Positions 1 to 9,241 of a stretch of 64,000 bases of DNA are shown piece after piece. Each line of letters starts with the position of its first letter. Position 1 is the first letter of the stretch. The stretch spans positions 1 to 64,000 of the forward strand of contig CAVVIT010000012.1 in NCBI GenBank assembly GCA_963748405.1, written 5' to 3'. The notes below the pieces were generated by a model that was given only the letters and a program-made list of their open reading frames with translations, searched no databases and had not been told where the DNA came from. This DNA comes from Fen-1273 sp963748405 (GTDB lineage: Bacteria; Bacteroidota; Ignavibacteria; UBA10030; UBA6906). Made by a program: the position numbers and the translations under genes.

Positions 1-322
1 GCCCCGACGGTGACCGACGAGTTCTGGGACAAAGGGTTCGGGCAGACTCTCCGCTACCGCGGCCGTACGCTTCGGTACCGGATGACGAGGGACAGCACCG
101 TCGCCGAGGTATTCCGGCCCGGCGGACCAGGAGATCATCGTCTGTTTTCCCCCCGGTTCCTCACGCGATAATTTTACGTTCACGCTTGACGGGCGCCCGG
201 AACCTCTCTCCGGTATGTTCCGGAGGCTCGTGGATTCCCCGTCGGGGCCGGGGTTTGCCGTGACGCTTCCGGCGACACTCCCGGGAGCCTCGTGCACGAT
301 CACCATTCGTCGTACTCATTAA
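1..322 (+). CDS. C-terminal end of an unidentified protein, frameshifted, 5' truncated by window edge
   Basis: An open frame enters at base 1 and reads about 40 residues (…FWDKGFGQTLRYRGRTLRYR…) before a stop at 169-171. The next frame over continues a plausible protein (ADQEIIVCFPPGSS… to …CTITIRRTH) ending with TAA at 320-322. One extra base in the C/G-rich run near 113-124 would join the two. The short beta-rich tail resembles the C-terminal sheet domain of a glycoside hydrolase or phosphorylase, but nothing diagnostic is visible, so I give no family. The stop lies 24 bases ahead of the next gene on the same strand. Together with the frameshift in that gene, this could be sequencing error or local decay. 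Confidence 0.45.
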
Positions 323-346
323 TATCCAGTCAGGCAGATCATTCCC

Positions 347-3212
347 ATGAGAAACAGGAAGCTCCTCCTCACGCTCGCGGCACTGCTCGTCGTCTATGCG
401 CTGGCCGGATTCCTTCTTCTTCCGTCGATCCTGAAGCCGAAAATCATCTCGTCCGTGGAGCAATCCACGGGGCGGAGCGTGCACCTGGGCTCGTTGCGCA
501 CGAACCCGTTTACGTTTTCCGTGACGCTCGGCGATTTCCGGCTCCTCGACAGGGATAGCTCGGTCCTGGTATCGTTCAAAGAGCTGTATGTCAGGTACAG
601 CCTCCCGTCCGTCTTCCGGCACGTGTGGGGGCTCGCGCAGTTTCACCTTGATACCCCCTACGTCGCCGTTCAGGGTGCTCGCCGACGGCAAGCTGAGCGT
701 GAACGATCTCCTCTCCCCCGCGCATGCCGATTCGACCCCCGCGGATCAGAACCCCCGCGGACTCGAGATCGGGGATCTCTTCATCGCGGGGGGGACGATC
801 GTGTACCAGGATCTCTCGAGGCCGGCGCCCCTGACGAAAGTGATCGACTCGCTCGACCTGGCGCTGAAGGATTTCACGACCGTCCCCCAGAAGGAGGGGA
901 CGTACGAGTTCGAAGCCGTCACGAAGCAGAACGAGAAACTGCACTGGCGGGGGAACCTCGCACTCTCGCCGTTCCGCTCCGCGGGTCTGATCGAGCTCTC
1001 CGGCATCCGCGTTCGCACGCTCACGGATTTTATGGGGGACCGGCTCCGGTTCAGCGCCGCCTCCGGAACGTTCTCCGCCCGGGCCGATTATGCGTTTGAC
1101 GACGCCCCCGCGGGGCCGACGTTCGCCCTCCGTTCGGGGTCGCTCGACGTCGCCGGGCTCGTCCTTCAGTCGCCGTCGGACTCTCTCCCTCCGGTTGAGC
1201 TCCCCGAGGTCCACGCTGCGGGAATATCGCTCGACATGCCGCGCAACGCGGCGGTGATCGAGGAGATCCGCGCCGTTGGGGGGTCTTTGCGCACGGCATA
1301 TCTTGCGGACGGGACGCTGACGCTTCAGCAGGTGCTCACGCCGGTGGCGCGTCCCGGCGACACCTCCGGCGGTTCAATGCAGGTTACGATCAGGAAGCTC
1401 ACGACGAAGGGGGTTTCATTCTTTCTGACGGACAGGACCGCCCGTCCCGACGCGGTGGTGGCCCTGACGGGGATCGACCTCGATATGGCCGGCCTGGTCT
1501 ACGGGGCTCCCGGCACCGCAAAGCTCTCGGCGGGCGCCGTGCTGAATGGAGGGGGGACCATCCGCGCAGAGGGAGATCTCAGTCTCCAGCCCCGCCGCTT
1601 CACGCTCGATCTGTCCATCGCGGGTTCCCCCCTTGCGGCGCTCCAGCCGTACGTTGCGCGTCACTCGCTTGCGGAGATCCTCGGGGGGACGTACGGCCTT
1701 CGCGGGAAGTTCTTCTATGCCGCGCTCGCCCGCGGTTCGGACATGCGGTTCCGGGGGAACCTCTCCTCCGAGGGGGGACGCATCGGGGATCCCGTCCTGA
1801 AGGAGGACCTCATCCGGTGGGGCCGTCTCGACATCCGGGACGTGGACTACCGCACGGTCCCCCCGACGATGGGGATCAGGGAGATCGTCGCCACGCGTCC
1901 CTATGCCAGGGTCATTGTCGCCGCCGACCGGACACTGAACCTCCAGCACCTCCGGGCCGTCGACTCGACGACGTCGCGCACCCGGCCGGATTCGACGAAG
2001 AGGCCTCTCGCCCCGGGCAGGGCCAGACCGGACAGTGCGGGCGCCTCGCTGACGACGATCGGCGCCATCCGGTTCGTCGACGGTTCGATGAATTTCGCCG
2101 ACCTCTCCCTGAGCCCGAACTTTTCCACGGGAATCCAGAAGCTCCAGGGCTCGATCACGGAGCTTTCCTCGAAGCAGCTCGCGCGGGCGGACGTCGACCT
2201 CGCGGGGAGCGTGGACGGCTATGCCCCCGTCACGATCAAGGGACAGGTCAACCCGCTGAGCGACGTGGCATACACGGATATCCTGATGGCGTTCAACGGC
2301 ATTGAGCTGTCGACGTTTTCGCCGTATTTCAGCAAGTTCGCCGGCTACAAGATCGAGCGGGGGAAGCTCACGATGAACCTCCGCTACAGGCTGAACGCAA
2401 GCCATCTGGACGCGGAGAACAAGATCGTCCTCAACCAGCTCACGCTCGGAGAAAAAGTGGAGAGCCCCGACGCGACCTCCCTCCCGGTGAAACTCGCGGT
2501 GGCGCTCCTGAAGGACTCGAAGGGGGTCATCGATCTTGACATCCCCGTCAGCGGCAGTCTTGACGATCCGGAGTTCAGCATATTCCCGATCGTGCTCAAG
2601 GTGCTGATGAACCTGCTCTGGAAGATGGTGACCGCGCCGTTCGCCCTCCTGGGATCGCTCTTCGGCGGAGGGGGGGACGACCTGCAGTTCGTCGCCTATC
2701 TCCCCGGCGTGGACACGCTCGCCCACGACCAGTACGCAAAGCTCCAGACGGTCGCAAAGGGACTGACGTCCCGGCCTGCGCTCCAGATCGAGCTGCGGGG
2801 CGCGGCAAGCCCGCTCGAGGATAGAAGGGCGCTGGCGGAGGCCGCGGTCCTGGCGAAGATACGGCCGGCGGGGTCCGGTCCGCTCACCCGTGCGGAGGAG
2901 AAGCGCGTTCTTGAAGTGTACAGGGAGACGTTCAAGGATGATCCGGAGAAGCTGCTGGGTGCCGATGTGCGGGAGACGGCCGGACGTGATTCGCTCCTCG
3001 TCGTCCGCGCCCGCGGGCGCCTCGTGGATTCCGTGCAGGTGCCGGAGAGCGACCTGAGGTCCCTGGCGCAGCGGCGTGCGGCCGGGATCAGGGCGTACCT
3101 TTCGGGGATCGGCTTGATCGATCCGGGGAGGATCTTCCTTCAGGATGTTGATGTCGACGCGAAAGCGGTGGACGGGGAAATTCGCGCGACGATGACGCTC
3201 ACGGCGCAGTGA
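347..3212 (+). CDS. AsmA-like DUF748 envelope protein, interrupted by one frameshift
   Basis: About 955 residues once joined. It starts MRNRKLLLTL with one N-terminal membrane anchor (residues about 5-25), followed by AsmA/TamB-type repeats and the DUF748 signature (PYVAV…VLADGKLSVNDLL near residue 105). A second DUF748-type block precedes a hydrophobic stretch (about 2600-2665, LKVLMNLLWKMVTAPFALLGSL), and the C-terminal part looks periplasmic, with an RRAAGIRAYL segment reminiscent of OmpA-like folds. Codons run in one frame to about 670 and in the next frame from about 672. Dropping one base near 671 restores VAV-RVLADG. Family members are inner-membrane anchored, face the periplasm and are linked to outer-membrane lipid homeostasis. 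The function here is inferred from the family only. Confidence 0.8.
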
Positions 3213-3231
3213 CCGGCGCTTCCGGCCGGTC
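3211..3231. terminator. Weak hairpin between convergent genes
   Basis: Arms GACCGGC (3211-3217) and GCCGGTC (3225-3231) with a 7-base loop start on the stop codon of the DUF748 gene and sit 9 bases before the end of the converging permease gene. There is no T-run on either side, so bidirectional termination is only a guess from position. Confidence 0.25.
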
Positions 3232-3239
3232 CTCCGGGG

Positions 3240-4364
3240 TCAGTCGAGCTTCTTGTGGAACCTCAGTATGCTCCCGGTCAGCACTCCCGCGCCCATCACG
3301 AGGAGGAGCACCGCCTGGATCCAGAGATTCTGCAGGCCGTCTCCCTTGAGCATCAGCGAGCGGACGATGTAGAGGAAGTGCCGCATCGGGATTCCCCACG
3401 AGACCACCTGCAGGATCTTCGGCATGTTGTCGACGGGGAAGATGTACCCGGAGAGGTACATCATCGGCTGCAGGATGAAGAACTGGCCGACCATCATCGC
3501 CTGCTGCTGCGTCCTGGAGATCGTCGAGAGGAAGAGCCCCAGCCCCAGCGACGTCAGGAGGAACAGTCCGGAGAGGCCGATGAGCAGGGGGACGCTCCCC
3601 CGGATGGGAATGCCGAACCCGAAGACCATCACCAGGACGACGACGGTCGCGTTCGCCGCCGAGATGGCCGTGAACGGAACGATCTTCCCGATCATGAGCT
3701 CCGTGGGGGTGATCGGCGTGACCATGAGCTGCTCCAGGGTACCGATTTCCTTTTCCCGCACGATCGCCAGCGACGTCAGGTTCATCGTTCCGGCGAGCAG
3801 GATCATCACGAGCACTCCCGGCACCATGTAATTGCGCGCCTTGAGGTCCGGGTTGTACCATGCGCGCACCTCCGCGTCAATCCCCCCCAGCGGCTGCCGT
3901 GATCCCACGACCTCCGCGAGTATGCCGGAAGAATACTGCAGGAGGATCTGGTTGAGGTAGCCGATGGCGATCGCCGTCGTGCTCCCCTCGCTCCCGTCCA
4001 CGAGGACCTGCACCTTCGCCTGTTCCTTCCCCACGATCCTGTCGCCGAACCGGTGCGGGATGACGATGACCATCGTCACCTTGTTGTTATCGAGGAGCGG
4101 CTGGACGTCGTGGTAATCGTCGGTCGCGTAGTCGACGGTGAAGTAGCCCGACGTGACGAGCTTCTCCGTGAGGGCGCGGCTCTCCGCGCTCTTGTCCTGG
4201 TCGCAGACGGCGATCCCGATGTCCTTGATCTCGACGGACACCGCGTATCCCATCAGCCCGAGCTGGACCACGGGGGCGAGCAGGATGATCGGGAGGAGCT
4301 TCTTGTCCCGCGAGAGCTGCGTGAACTCCTTCTTGAGGAGGGCGACGATGCGCTGGAGGTTCAT
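3240..4364 (-). CDS. ybhR: ABC-2 type export permease, YbhR-like
   Basis: 374 residues. The N-terminal helix is followed by a large extracytoplasmic domain (about 45-180: DIGIAVCDQDKSAESRAL…VLVDGSEGSTTAIAIGYLNQIL) and then five or six membrane helices typical of ABC-2 permeases, including the EKEIGTLEQLMVTPI coupling segment. It is the last gene of the operon and starts 4 bases after the sister permease stops. With that sister it should form the membrane channel driven by the two upstream ATPases. E. coli YbhR is the closest model: it belongs to YbhFSR, an exporter linked to drug and cation efflux. The substrate cannot be read from sequence. Confidence 0.85.
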   Translation of the reverse strand: MNLQRIVALLKKEFTQLSRDKKLLPIILLAPVVQLGLMGYAVSVEIKDIGIAVCDQDKSAESRALTEKLVTSGYFTVDYATDDYHDVQPLLDNNKVTMVIVIPHRFGDRIVGKEQAKVQVLVDGSEGSTTAIAIGYLNQILLQYSSGILAEVVGSRQPLGGIDAEVRAWYNPDLKARNYMVPGVLVMILLAGTMNLTSLAIVREKEIGTLEQLMVTPITPTELMIGKIVPFTAISAANATVVVLVMVFGFGIPIRGSVPLLIGLSGLFLLTSLGLGLFLSTISRTQQQAMMVGQFFILQPMMYLSGYIFPVDNMPKILQVVSWGIPMRHFLYIVRSLMLKGDGLQNLWIQAVLLLVMGAGVLTGSILRFHKKLD

Positions 4365-4368
4365 GGCG

Positions 4369-5496
4369 TCAGTCGATCGTTTTCTTGAAGCGCCGCACGC
4401 TCAGGAAGAGCATGATGAGCGTGAATATCGTGAGGTAGACCACCTGCGGCCACCACGAAGCCAGCCCCACCCCTTTCAGGATGATGCCGCGGAGTATGAC
4501 GAGGTAGAACTTCGCGGGCGTCATGTTGGAAATGATCTGCAGCCACCAGGGCATGCTCCGGATCGGGAACATGAACCCCGAGAACATCATCGTGGGGAGC
4601 GTCGCCAGGAGCGCGGCGAGCTGGAACGCTACCATCTGCGTTTCGGAGACCGCCGAGACGTACAGCCCGATCGAGAGGGCGGCGACGATGAAAATGAGCG
4701 TCGTGAAGAACAGGAGGATCAGGCTCCCCTTGATCGCCACGTCGAAGAGGAAGTAGCCGGCGGTGAGGACGAGCGTCGCGGCGACGAGCGAGATCAGGAC
4801 GTACGGGATCATTTTCCCGATGATGAGCTGCACGGGGCTGATGGGGGAGACGTCGATCTGTTCGATCGTGTTCCGCTCCTTCTCCTTGACGATCGAGAGC
4901 GACGTGGCGATGACCGCGGTGATCGCCAGGACGAACCCGATGAGCCCCGGGACGAGGAACTTCGCGCTCTTCAGTTCCGGGTTGTACCAGATGCGCGCCT
5001 CGTAGTCGACGGGGATGTAATTCCCCCTGCCGAACTTCGCGAGGTTCTTCAGTATGATGTTCCTGGAGTACTCGAGCGATATCGCCTGCACGTATCCCAC
5101 GACCGTGGTGGCGTAATTGGCGTCCATCCCGTCGACGAGGACCTGGATCTCGGCCTGCTCTCCCGATATCAGCTTGTGCGAGAAATCCGGCGGGATCACG
5201 AGCGCGAGCTTGACGTCGCCGTCGTTCAGGAGCGCGGCGGCCTGTGTGGTCGAGGGGGACATCTCCACGTAGTCGAAATAGCCGGAGGTGACGAACGCAT
5301 CGGTGAATTCCCTGCTCTCGTGCGATTTCTCCTCGTCGCACACGGCCATGCGGACGTGCTGGACGTCCGAGTTGAGCGCGTAGCCGTTCAGGAGCATCAG
5401 CAGCGCGGGGAAGAGCGTCAGGATTGCCAGCACCCGCTTGTCGCGGCGTATCTGGAGGAACTCCTTGACGATGATAGGTTTAAGGCGTCGGAACAT
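4369..5496 (-). CDS. ybhS: ABC-2 type export permease, YbhS-like
   Basis: 375 residues and clearly paralogous to the next gene: same N-terminal helix (IIVKEFLQIRRDKRVLAILTLFPALLMLLNGYA), same extracytoplasmic domain (MAVCDEEKSHESREFTDAFVTSGYF, VLVDGMDANYATTVVGY), then membrane helices with the ERNTIEQIDVSPISPVQLIIGK coupling motif. It lies 2 bases downstream of the second ATPase gene and 4 bases upstream of the other permease. The order membrane fusion protein, ATPase, ATPase, permease, permease is that of ybhG-F-S-R. Family assignment is secure; the transported substrate is unknown. Confidence 0.86.
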   Translation of the reverse strand: MFRRLKPIIVKEFLQIRRDKRVLAILTLFPALLMLLNGYALNSDVQHVRMAVCDEEKSHESREFTDAFVTSGYFDYVEMSPSTTQAAALLNDGDVKLALVIPPDFSHKLISGEQAEIQVLVDGMDANYATTVVGYVQAISLEYSRNIILKNLAKFGRGNYIPVDYEARIWYNPELKSAKFLVPGLIGFVLAITAVIATSLSIVKEKERNTIEQIDVSPISPVQLIIGKMIPYVLISLVAATLVLTAGYFLFDVAIKGSLILLFFTTLIFIVAALSIGLYVSAVSETQMVAFQLAALLATLPTMMFSGFMFPIRSMPWWLQIISNMTPAKFYLVILRGIILKGVGLASWWPQVVYLTIFTLIMLFLSVRRFKKTID

Positions 5497-5498
5497 TG

Positions 5499-6440
5499 TC
5501 AGGCGGCCTTCTGCGATTCGCGGTCAAGCAGGTAAATGAAAACGTCTTCGAGCGACGGCGTGATCCTCTCGATCGAAGTCCACTGTATGCCGCGACCCCG
5601 GAGAAGGTCGCCGATCTCCTTTCGCGCTGTCGCCTCGTCGGGCACGCTGACGTGGAGATACGACCCGAAGACGGACGTCTCCAGCGCCCACGGCTGTTTC
5701 TCGATCGCTTCGAGGGCGTCGATGACTTCCCCGCACTGGACCTCGAGGATCGGCGTCTTCAGGTAATTCCGTTTCAGCTCCCCGGGGCTTCCCGTGGCGA
5801 TGATTCTCCCGGCGTTGATCATGATGATGTCGTTGCAGTACTCGGCTTCTTCGAGGAAGTGCGTGGTGACGAGGATCGTCACCCCTTCGACGGAGAGCCT
5901 GTTGATCAGCTCCCAGAACCGCCGCCGCATGACCGGGTCGACGCCGCTGGTCGGCTCGTCCAGGAAGACGATCTTCGGCCGGTGGAGCACCGCGCACCCC
6001 AGCGCGAGTCGTTGCTTCCACCCGCCGGAGAGCGTGCGGGTGAGGCTCGCCTCTCTCGCCGAAAGGCTGGTGACGTCCAGCGCCCACTTCTTCCTCTCGC
6101 GTATGTCGTCCCAGTTCATCCCGTAGACCCGGCCGCAGAATTCGATGTTCTCCCCGACGGTGAGGTCCTCGTACAGGGAGAACTTCTGCGACATGTAGCC
6201 GATCGTGGCTTTCACCCTGTCGGGGTCTCTGGAGATGTCGAACCCGCCGACGTGTGCGGTCCCCGCGGTGGGCTCGAGGAGCCCGCAGAGCATCCTGATC
6301 GCGGTCGATTTTCCGGCCCCGTTGGCCCCCAGGAACCCGAATATCTCCCCTTCCCGGACGTCGAACGAGATCCTGTCGACCGCCGTGAAGCCGCCGAATT
6401 TTTTCGTCAGGTCCCGTGCGTCTATGGTGATTCCGCTCAT
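5499..6440 (-). CDS. ybhF: ABC transporter ATPase, equivalent to the second half of YbhF
   Basis: 313 residues from the ATG at 6440 (MSGITIDARDLTKKFGG). Walker A GANGAGKST, signature LSGGWKQRLALG, Walker B VFLDEPTSGVDP, and a C-terminal extension ending EDVFIYLLDRESQKAA typical of DrrA/CcmA-type drug-export ATPases. Its ATG overlaps the stop of the preceding ATPase gene (ATGA), so translation is probably coupled. In E. coli YbhF both nucleotide-binding domains lie in one chain. Here they are two separate overlapping genes, and this one corresponds to the C-terminal half. A longer reading frame exists upstream but overlaps the previous gene in the wrong frame and is not coding. Confidence 0.88.
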   Translation of the reverse strand: MSGITIDARDLTKKFGGFTAVDRISFDVREGEIFGFLGANGAGKSTAIRMLCGLLEPTAGTAHVGGFDISRDPDRVKATIGYMSQKFSLYEDLTVGENIEFCGRVYGMNWDDIRERKKWALDVTSLSAREASLTRTLSGGWKQRLALGCAVLHRPKIVFLDEPTSGVDPVMRRRFWELINRLSVEGVTILVTTHFLEEAEYCNDIIMINAGRIIATGSPGELKRNYLKTPILEVQCGEVIDALEAIEKQPWALETSVFGSYLHVSVPDEATARKEIGDLLRGRGIQWTSIERITPSLEDVFIYLLDRESQKAA

Positions 6441-7444
6441 CGGCGTTTTCTCCCCTTCGTCGCCCGTCCTTCGTCCTGTGTGGGGGCCGGGACGCCGGCC
6501 TCCCCGTGCAGTTCCTGTTCGGCCATGAGCGAGATGAAGACGTTCTCCAGCGAGGGAGGAACGACCCTCCACGTCTCGACGCCGACGTTCTCTTTCTTCA
6601 TGATGTCGAGGAGGGGTCCCATGTCCCGGCCCGCGTCCGCCACGAGGATGTTCAGCCGGTCGCCGAAGGGCTGTGCCTCCTTTACGAGGGGCATCGCGCG
6701 GACCCGCGCGAACGAACCGCGGACGTCCGGGCAGATGATCTCCACGATGTCCCCCTTCATGACCTTCTTGAGCGCGGCGGGGGTGTCCGTGATGAGGTTC
6801 TTCCCCTCGCTCATCATCGAGACCCGGTTGCACCGTTCGGCCTCGTCGAGATACGGCGTGGTCATCACGATGGTCATCCCCGTCCTGAGAAGATGCGCGA
6901 GGACCTTCCAGAAGTCCCGCCGGGACACCGGATCGACGCCGGTCGTGGGTTCGTCGAGAAGGAGGAGCTGGGGGGTATGGATGAGCGTGCAGGCGAGCGC
7001 GAGCTTCTGCTTCATGCCGCCGGAAAGCTGTTCGGCGAGCCGCCCCCGGAACGGCGTCAGGCGGGTGAACTCGAGAAGCTCGTTCCTCCGGTCCCTGTAC
7101 CCGGTCACGCCGTGGATGTCGGCGAAGAACTCGATGTTCTCGTCGATAGTGAGGTCCCCGTACAGGCTGAATTTCTGGGAGAGGTAACCGATCCGCTTCT
7201 TGACCTCTTCGGGTTCCTTTGTGACGTCATAGCCCAGGACGCGGATCGACCCCGCGGTCGGCCGGGAGACCCCGCAGAGCATCCTGATGACTGTGGTTTT
7301 CCCCGCCCCGTCCGGTCCCACGAGCGCGAACATCTCCCCCTTCCGGACGTCGAGCGACAGGTTGTCCACGGCGACGACGTCGCCGAATTTCTTCTGCGCC
7401 CCGCGGATCTCGATTGCGCCGGAGATGTCTCCCGTTCCGTTCAC
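6437..7444 (-). CDS. ybhF: ABC transporter ATPase, equivalent to the first half of YbhF
   Basis: 335 residues starting at a GTG that overlaps the stop of the membrane fusion gene (GTGA). Walker A GPDGAGKTT, signature LSGGMKQKLALA, Walker B LLLDEPTTGVDP, followed by a regulatory C-terminal domain. The Asp in GPDGAGKTT matches the first ATPase domain of YbhF-type proteins, where GPDG is common. It energises the two downstream permeases together with the following ATPase. The last 20 or so residues (PTQDEGRATKGRKRR) are basic and probably unstructured. Confidence 0.87.
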   Translation of the reverse strand: MNGTGDISGAIEIRGAQKKFGDVVAVDNLSLDVRKGEMFALVGPDGAGKTTVIRMLCGVSRPTAGSIRVLGYDVTKEPEEVKKRIGYLSQKFSLYGDLTIDENIEFFADIHGVTGYRDRRNELLEFTRLTPFRGRLAEQLSGGMKQKLALACTLIHTPQLLLLDEPTTGVDPVSRRDFWKVLAHLLRTGMTIVMTTPYLDEAERCNRVSMMSEGKNLITDTPAALKKVMKGDIVEIICPDVRGSFARVRAMPLVKEAQPFGDRLNILVADAGRDMGPLLDIMKKENVGVETWRVVPPSLENVFISLMAEQELHGEAGVPAPTQDEGRATKGRKRR

Positions 7445-8406
7445 GGGTGCAGGTACGCGTCTGCAGGCATCCCCGCCTTGAGGATCCCGTCATGGTTGTC
7501 GACTTCGAGCTTGACGCCGAAGACGAGTTTCGTCCTGTCTTCCTTGGTCTGGATGTTCTTCGGCGTGAATTCCGCGATGGGGGAGACATAGACGACGTGC
7601 GCCGGGAACGATTTCTCGGGGTACGTGTCGATGACGACGTCGGCAAGGCCTCCGAGCTTCACCTTCCCGAGGTCGGTATCGCTGACGTAGATCATCAGGT
7701 TGAGCGTGTCGAGACGCGACACCGTCACGACGGTGGATCCCGCGCTCATCAGCTCTCCCGTTTCGACGGGCTTGTGCGTCACGATCCCCGCGACCGGGGC
7801 CGTGATCGTGGCGTCGGTCAGCTGTTTCTGTATCAAGTCCGCTCCCGATTGCGCCTGCTCCAGGCGCGCCTTCGCGGCCGCGAGTTCCTCGGGGCGTGCG
7901 AAGCGCCGCATTTTCTGGAGGTTTTGCTTCGCGGTGTTGTACTGTGCCTGCGCGACGTCGAAGCGCGACTGCGCGTCGTCGTACTGCTTCTGGGTGACGC
8001 TGTGCGTCGCGATGAGGGATTTCATCCGCTGGTAGTCGTCCGTCGCGTTCTTGAGCGTGGATTCCATCTGCAGGAGCGATTCCTCCGCCGAGGAGATGTC
8101 TTCGGATCGGGCGCCGTTCTGGAGCATCTGGTACTGCGCCCGGGCCAGCTCGACCCCCGCCTGTGCCTGGTCCAACTGCATCTTGAGCGTTGCCTGGTCG
8201 AGCACGGCGATCGTGTCACCCGCCTTCACGCGCGACCCCTCGTCGACAAGAAGACTTACGATCTGTCCGGGGACCTTTGCGCCGACGTTGACGTCGACGG
8301 ATTCGAGCGTGCCGGAAGCGTCCAGCATCCCTTTGTGTGTGTCGCTGCATCCGCTCAGGATGAGGAGGGAAGTAAGTGTGACCAGCGTACCGAAGAAGAA
8401 TTTCAT
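7441..8406 (-). CDS. ybhG: HlyD/YbhG-like membrane fusion lipoprotein
   Basis: 321 residues from the ATG at 8406, chosen because GAGGTAG lies 7-13 bases upstream. A lipoprotein signal is visible (MKFFFGTLVTLTSLLILSGC, Cys at about 20). It is followed by a biotinyl-lipoyl-like half (VNVGAKVPGQIVSLLVDEGSRVKAGDTIAVLD), a long alpha-helical hairpin (about 65-180, rich in Gln, Ala and Leu), the second lipoyl half (ITAPVAGIVTHKPVETGELMSAGSTVVTVS) and a beta-barrel domain. This periplasmic adaptor would link the ABC-2 permease pair to an outer-membrane channel, which is not encoded nearby. Lipid anchoring instead of a transmembrane anchor is common in this lineage. Confidence 0.87.
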   Translation of the reverse strand: MKFFFGTLVTLTSLLILSGCSDTHKGMLDASGTLESVDVNVGAKVPGQIVSLLVDEGSRVKAGDTIAVLDQATLKMQLDQAQAGVELARAQYQMLQNGARSEDISSAEESLLQMESTLKNATDDYQRMKSLIATHSVTQKQYDDAQSRFDVAQAQYNTAKQNLQKMRRFARPEELAAAKARLEQAQSGADLIQKQLTDATITAPVAGIVTHKPVETGELMSAGSTVVTVSRLDTLNLMIYVSDTDLGKVKLGGLADVVIDTYPEKSFPAHVVYVSPIAEFTPKNIQTKEDRTKLVFGVKLEVDNHDGILKAGMPADAYLHP

Positions 8407-8413
8407 GATGTCG

Positions 8414-9049
8414 CTACCTCTCAATGGAAAACTCAGTGGGGAGTTGGCCTGTCATGTGAATCGTCGGGCGGGCGTCCTGCGTCAGCGCCCCTTCGAATAT
8501 GATCCGCAGTATGCCCTGGAACGCCTGTGCCGTCGAGAACGACTGTTCCGAGAGCGCATGCGGGGTGAGGATGTTCATCACCGCGCTGTGGAAGACGAGC
8601 ACGAAAAGGTCCGACTCGAGGTCAGGCCGTATCATCCCTTCGGCCTTTCCCTGCTCGATCATGGTCCTGACGTTCGTGATGATCGTCTTGCGGCGGTACT
8701 CATCCGCCTCCGCCCAGAGATCAGGGGCGAACCGGCGGAGATCTATGACAAATTGCCTGCTTGCCGCGCTGAACTCACGCCCCGCGAACGCGAATATGTC
8801 CTGGAGCTTCTCGCCGAAGGGCTTCTCAGAGCCCATGATATCTGTAAAACGTTTTCCGTTCCTTTTTATTCTGGCGTGTATGATGTTTCTGAGAAGATCT
8901 TCCTTGCTCGGGAAGTGCTTATACATGGTCTTCTTGCTCATCCGGAGGTCCGAAGCTATTTCATCGAGCGTCACCTTCGAAATCCCGAACTCCATGAACC
9001 TCCCGGCAGCCGCCTCGAGTATCCTCTCTCTTTCTTCGGATTCAACCAT
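8414..9049 (-). CDS. TetR/AcrR-family repressor of the efflux operon (CecR-like)
   Basis: 211 residues from the ATG at 9049, supported by an AGGAGG 8 bases upstream. The N-terminal helix-turn-helix is typical (VESEERERILEAAAGRFMEFGISKVTLDEIASDLRMSKKTMYKHFPSKEDLL, residues 2-54). The rest is a helical ligand-binding domain with no recognisable specificity. The stop lies 7 bases before the fusion-protein start, so the gene heads its own operon, as cecR (ybiH) does for ybhGFSR. Two inverted repeats in the upstream divergent region are candidate operators. Autoregulation and drug-induced derepression are inferred from the family. Confidence 0.85.
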   Translation of the reverse strand: MVESEERERILEAAAGRFMEFGISKVTLDEIASDLRMSKKTMYKHFPSKEDLLRNIIHARIKRNGKRFTDIMGSEKPFGEKLQDIFAFAGREFSAASRQFVIDLRRFAPDLWAEADEYRRKTIITNVRTMIEQGKAEGMIRPDLESDLFVLVFHSAVMNILTPHALSEQSFSTAQAFQGILRIIFEGALTQDARPTIHMTGQLPTEFSIER

Positions 9050-9083
9050 CGTTCGGCCTCCTGTGTGACGTGCCGTATGCGCC

Positions 9084-9156
9084 CGATATTCCTTCAAAAT
9101 ATCGCAATTTTACCCGATTCTGGTCGTGGAAACTTATATCGTATTCTACGTTTCCA
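9084..9156. promoter_or_regulatory. Candidate TetR operators in the divergent regulator/alpha-galactosidase region
   Basis: Two perfect inverted repeats lie between the TetR gene and the GH27 gene. The first is CGATATT-N7-AATATCG at 9084-9104. The second is TGGAAAC-N16-GTTTCCA at 9127-9133 and 9150-9156. On the minus strand a TAAAAT box sits between them, so the first repeat would fall at the transcription start of the TetR operon, a usual place for autorepression. No binding data exist, and which repeat is used is unknown. Confidence 0.4.
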
Positions 9157-9241
9157 ATATACGCATTGTTTCGCAGTTGAACAAGGCTTATGTTGTCCCC
9201 GTCCCGCCGCAGGCGGGGCAACTCGACTCGAATACCCATTT

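Noticed and set aside
1416..2726. Long antisense open frame (436 codons) across the DUF748 gene
   Set aside because: Arg/Gly/Pro-rich composition typical of antisense reading in high-GC DNA; the opposite strand encodes a recognisable family.
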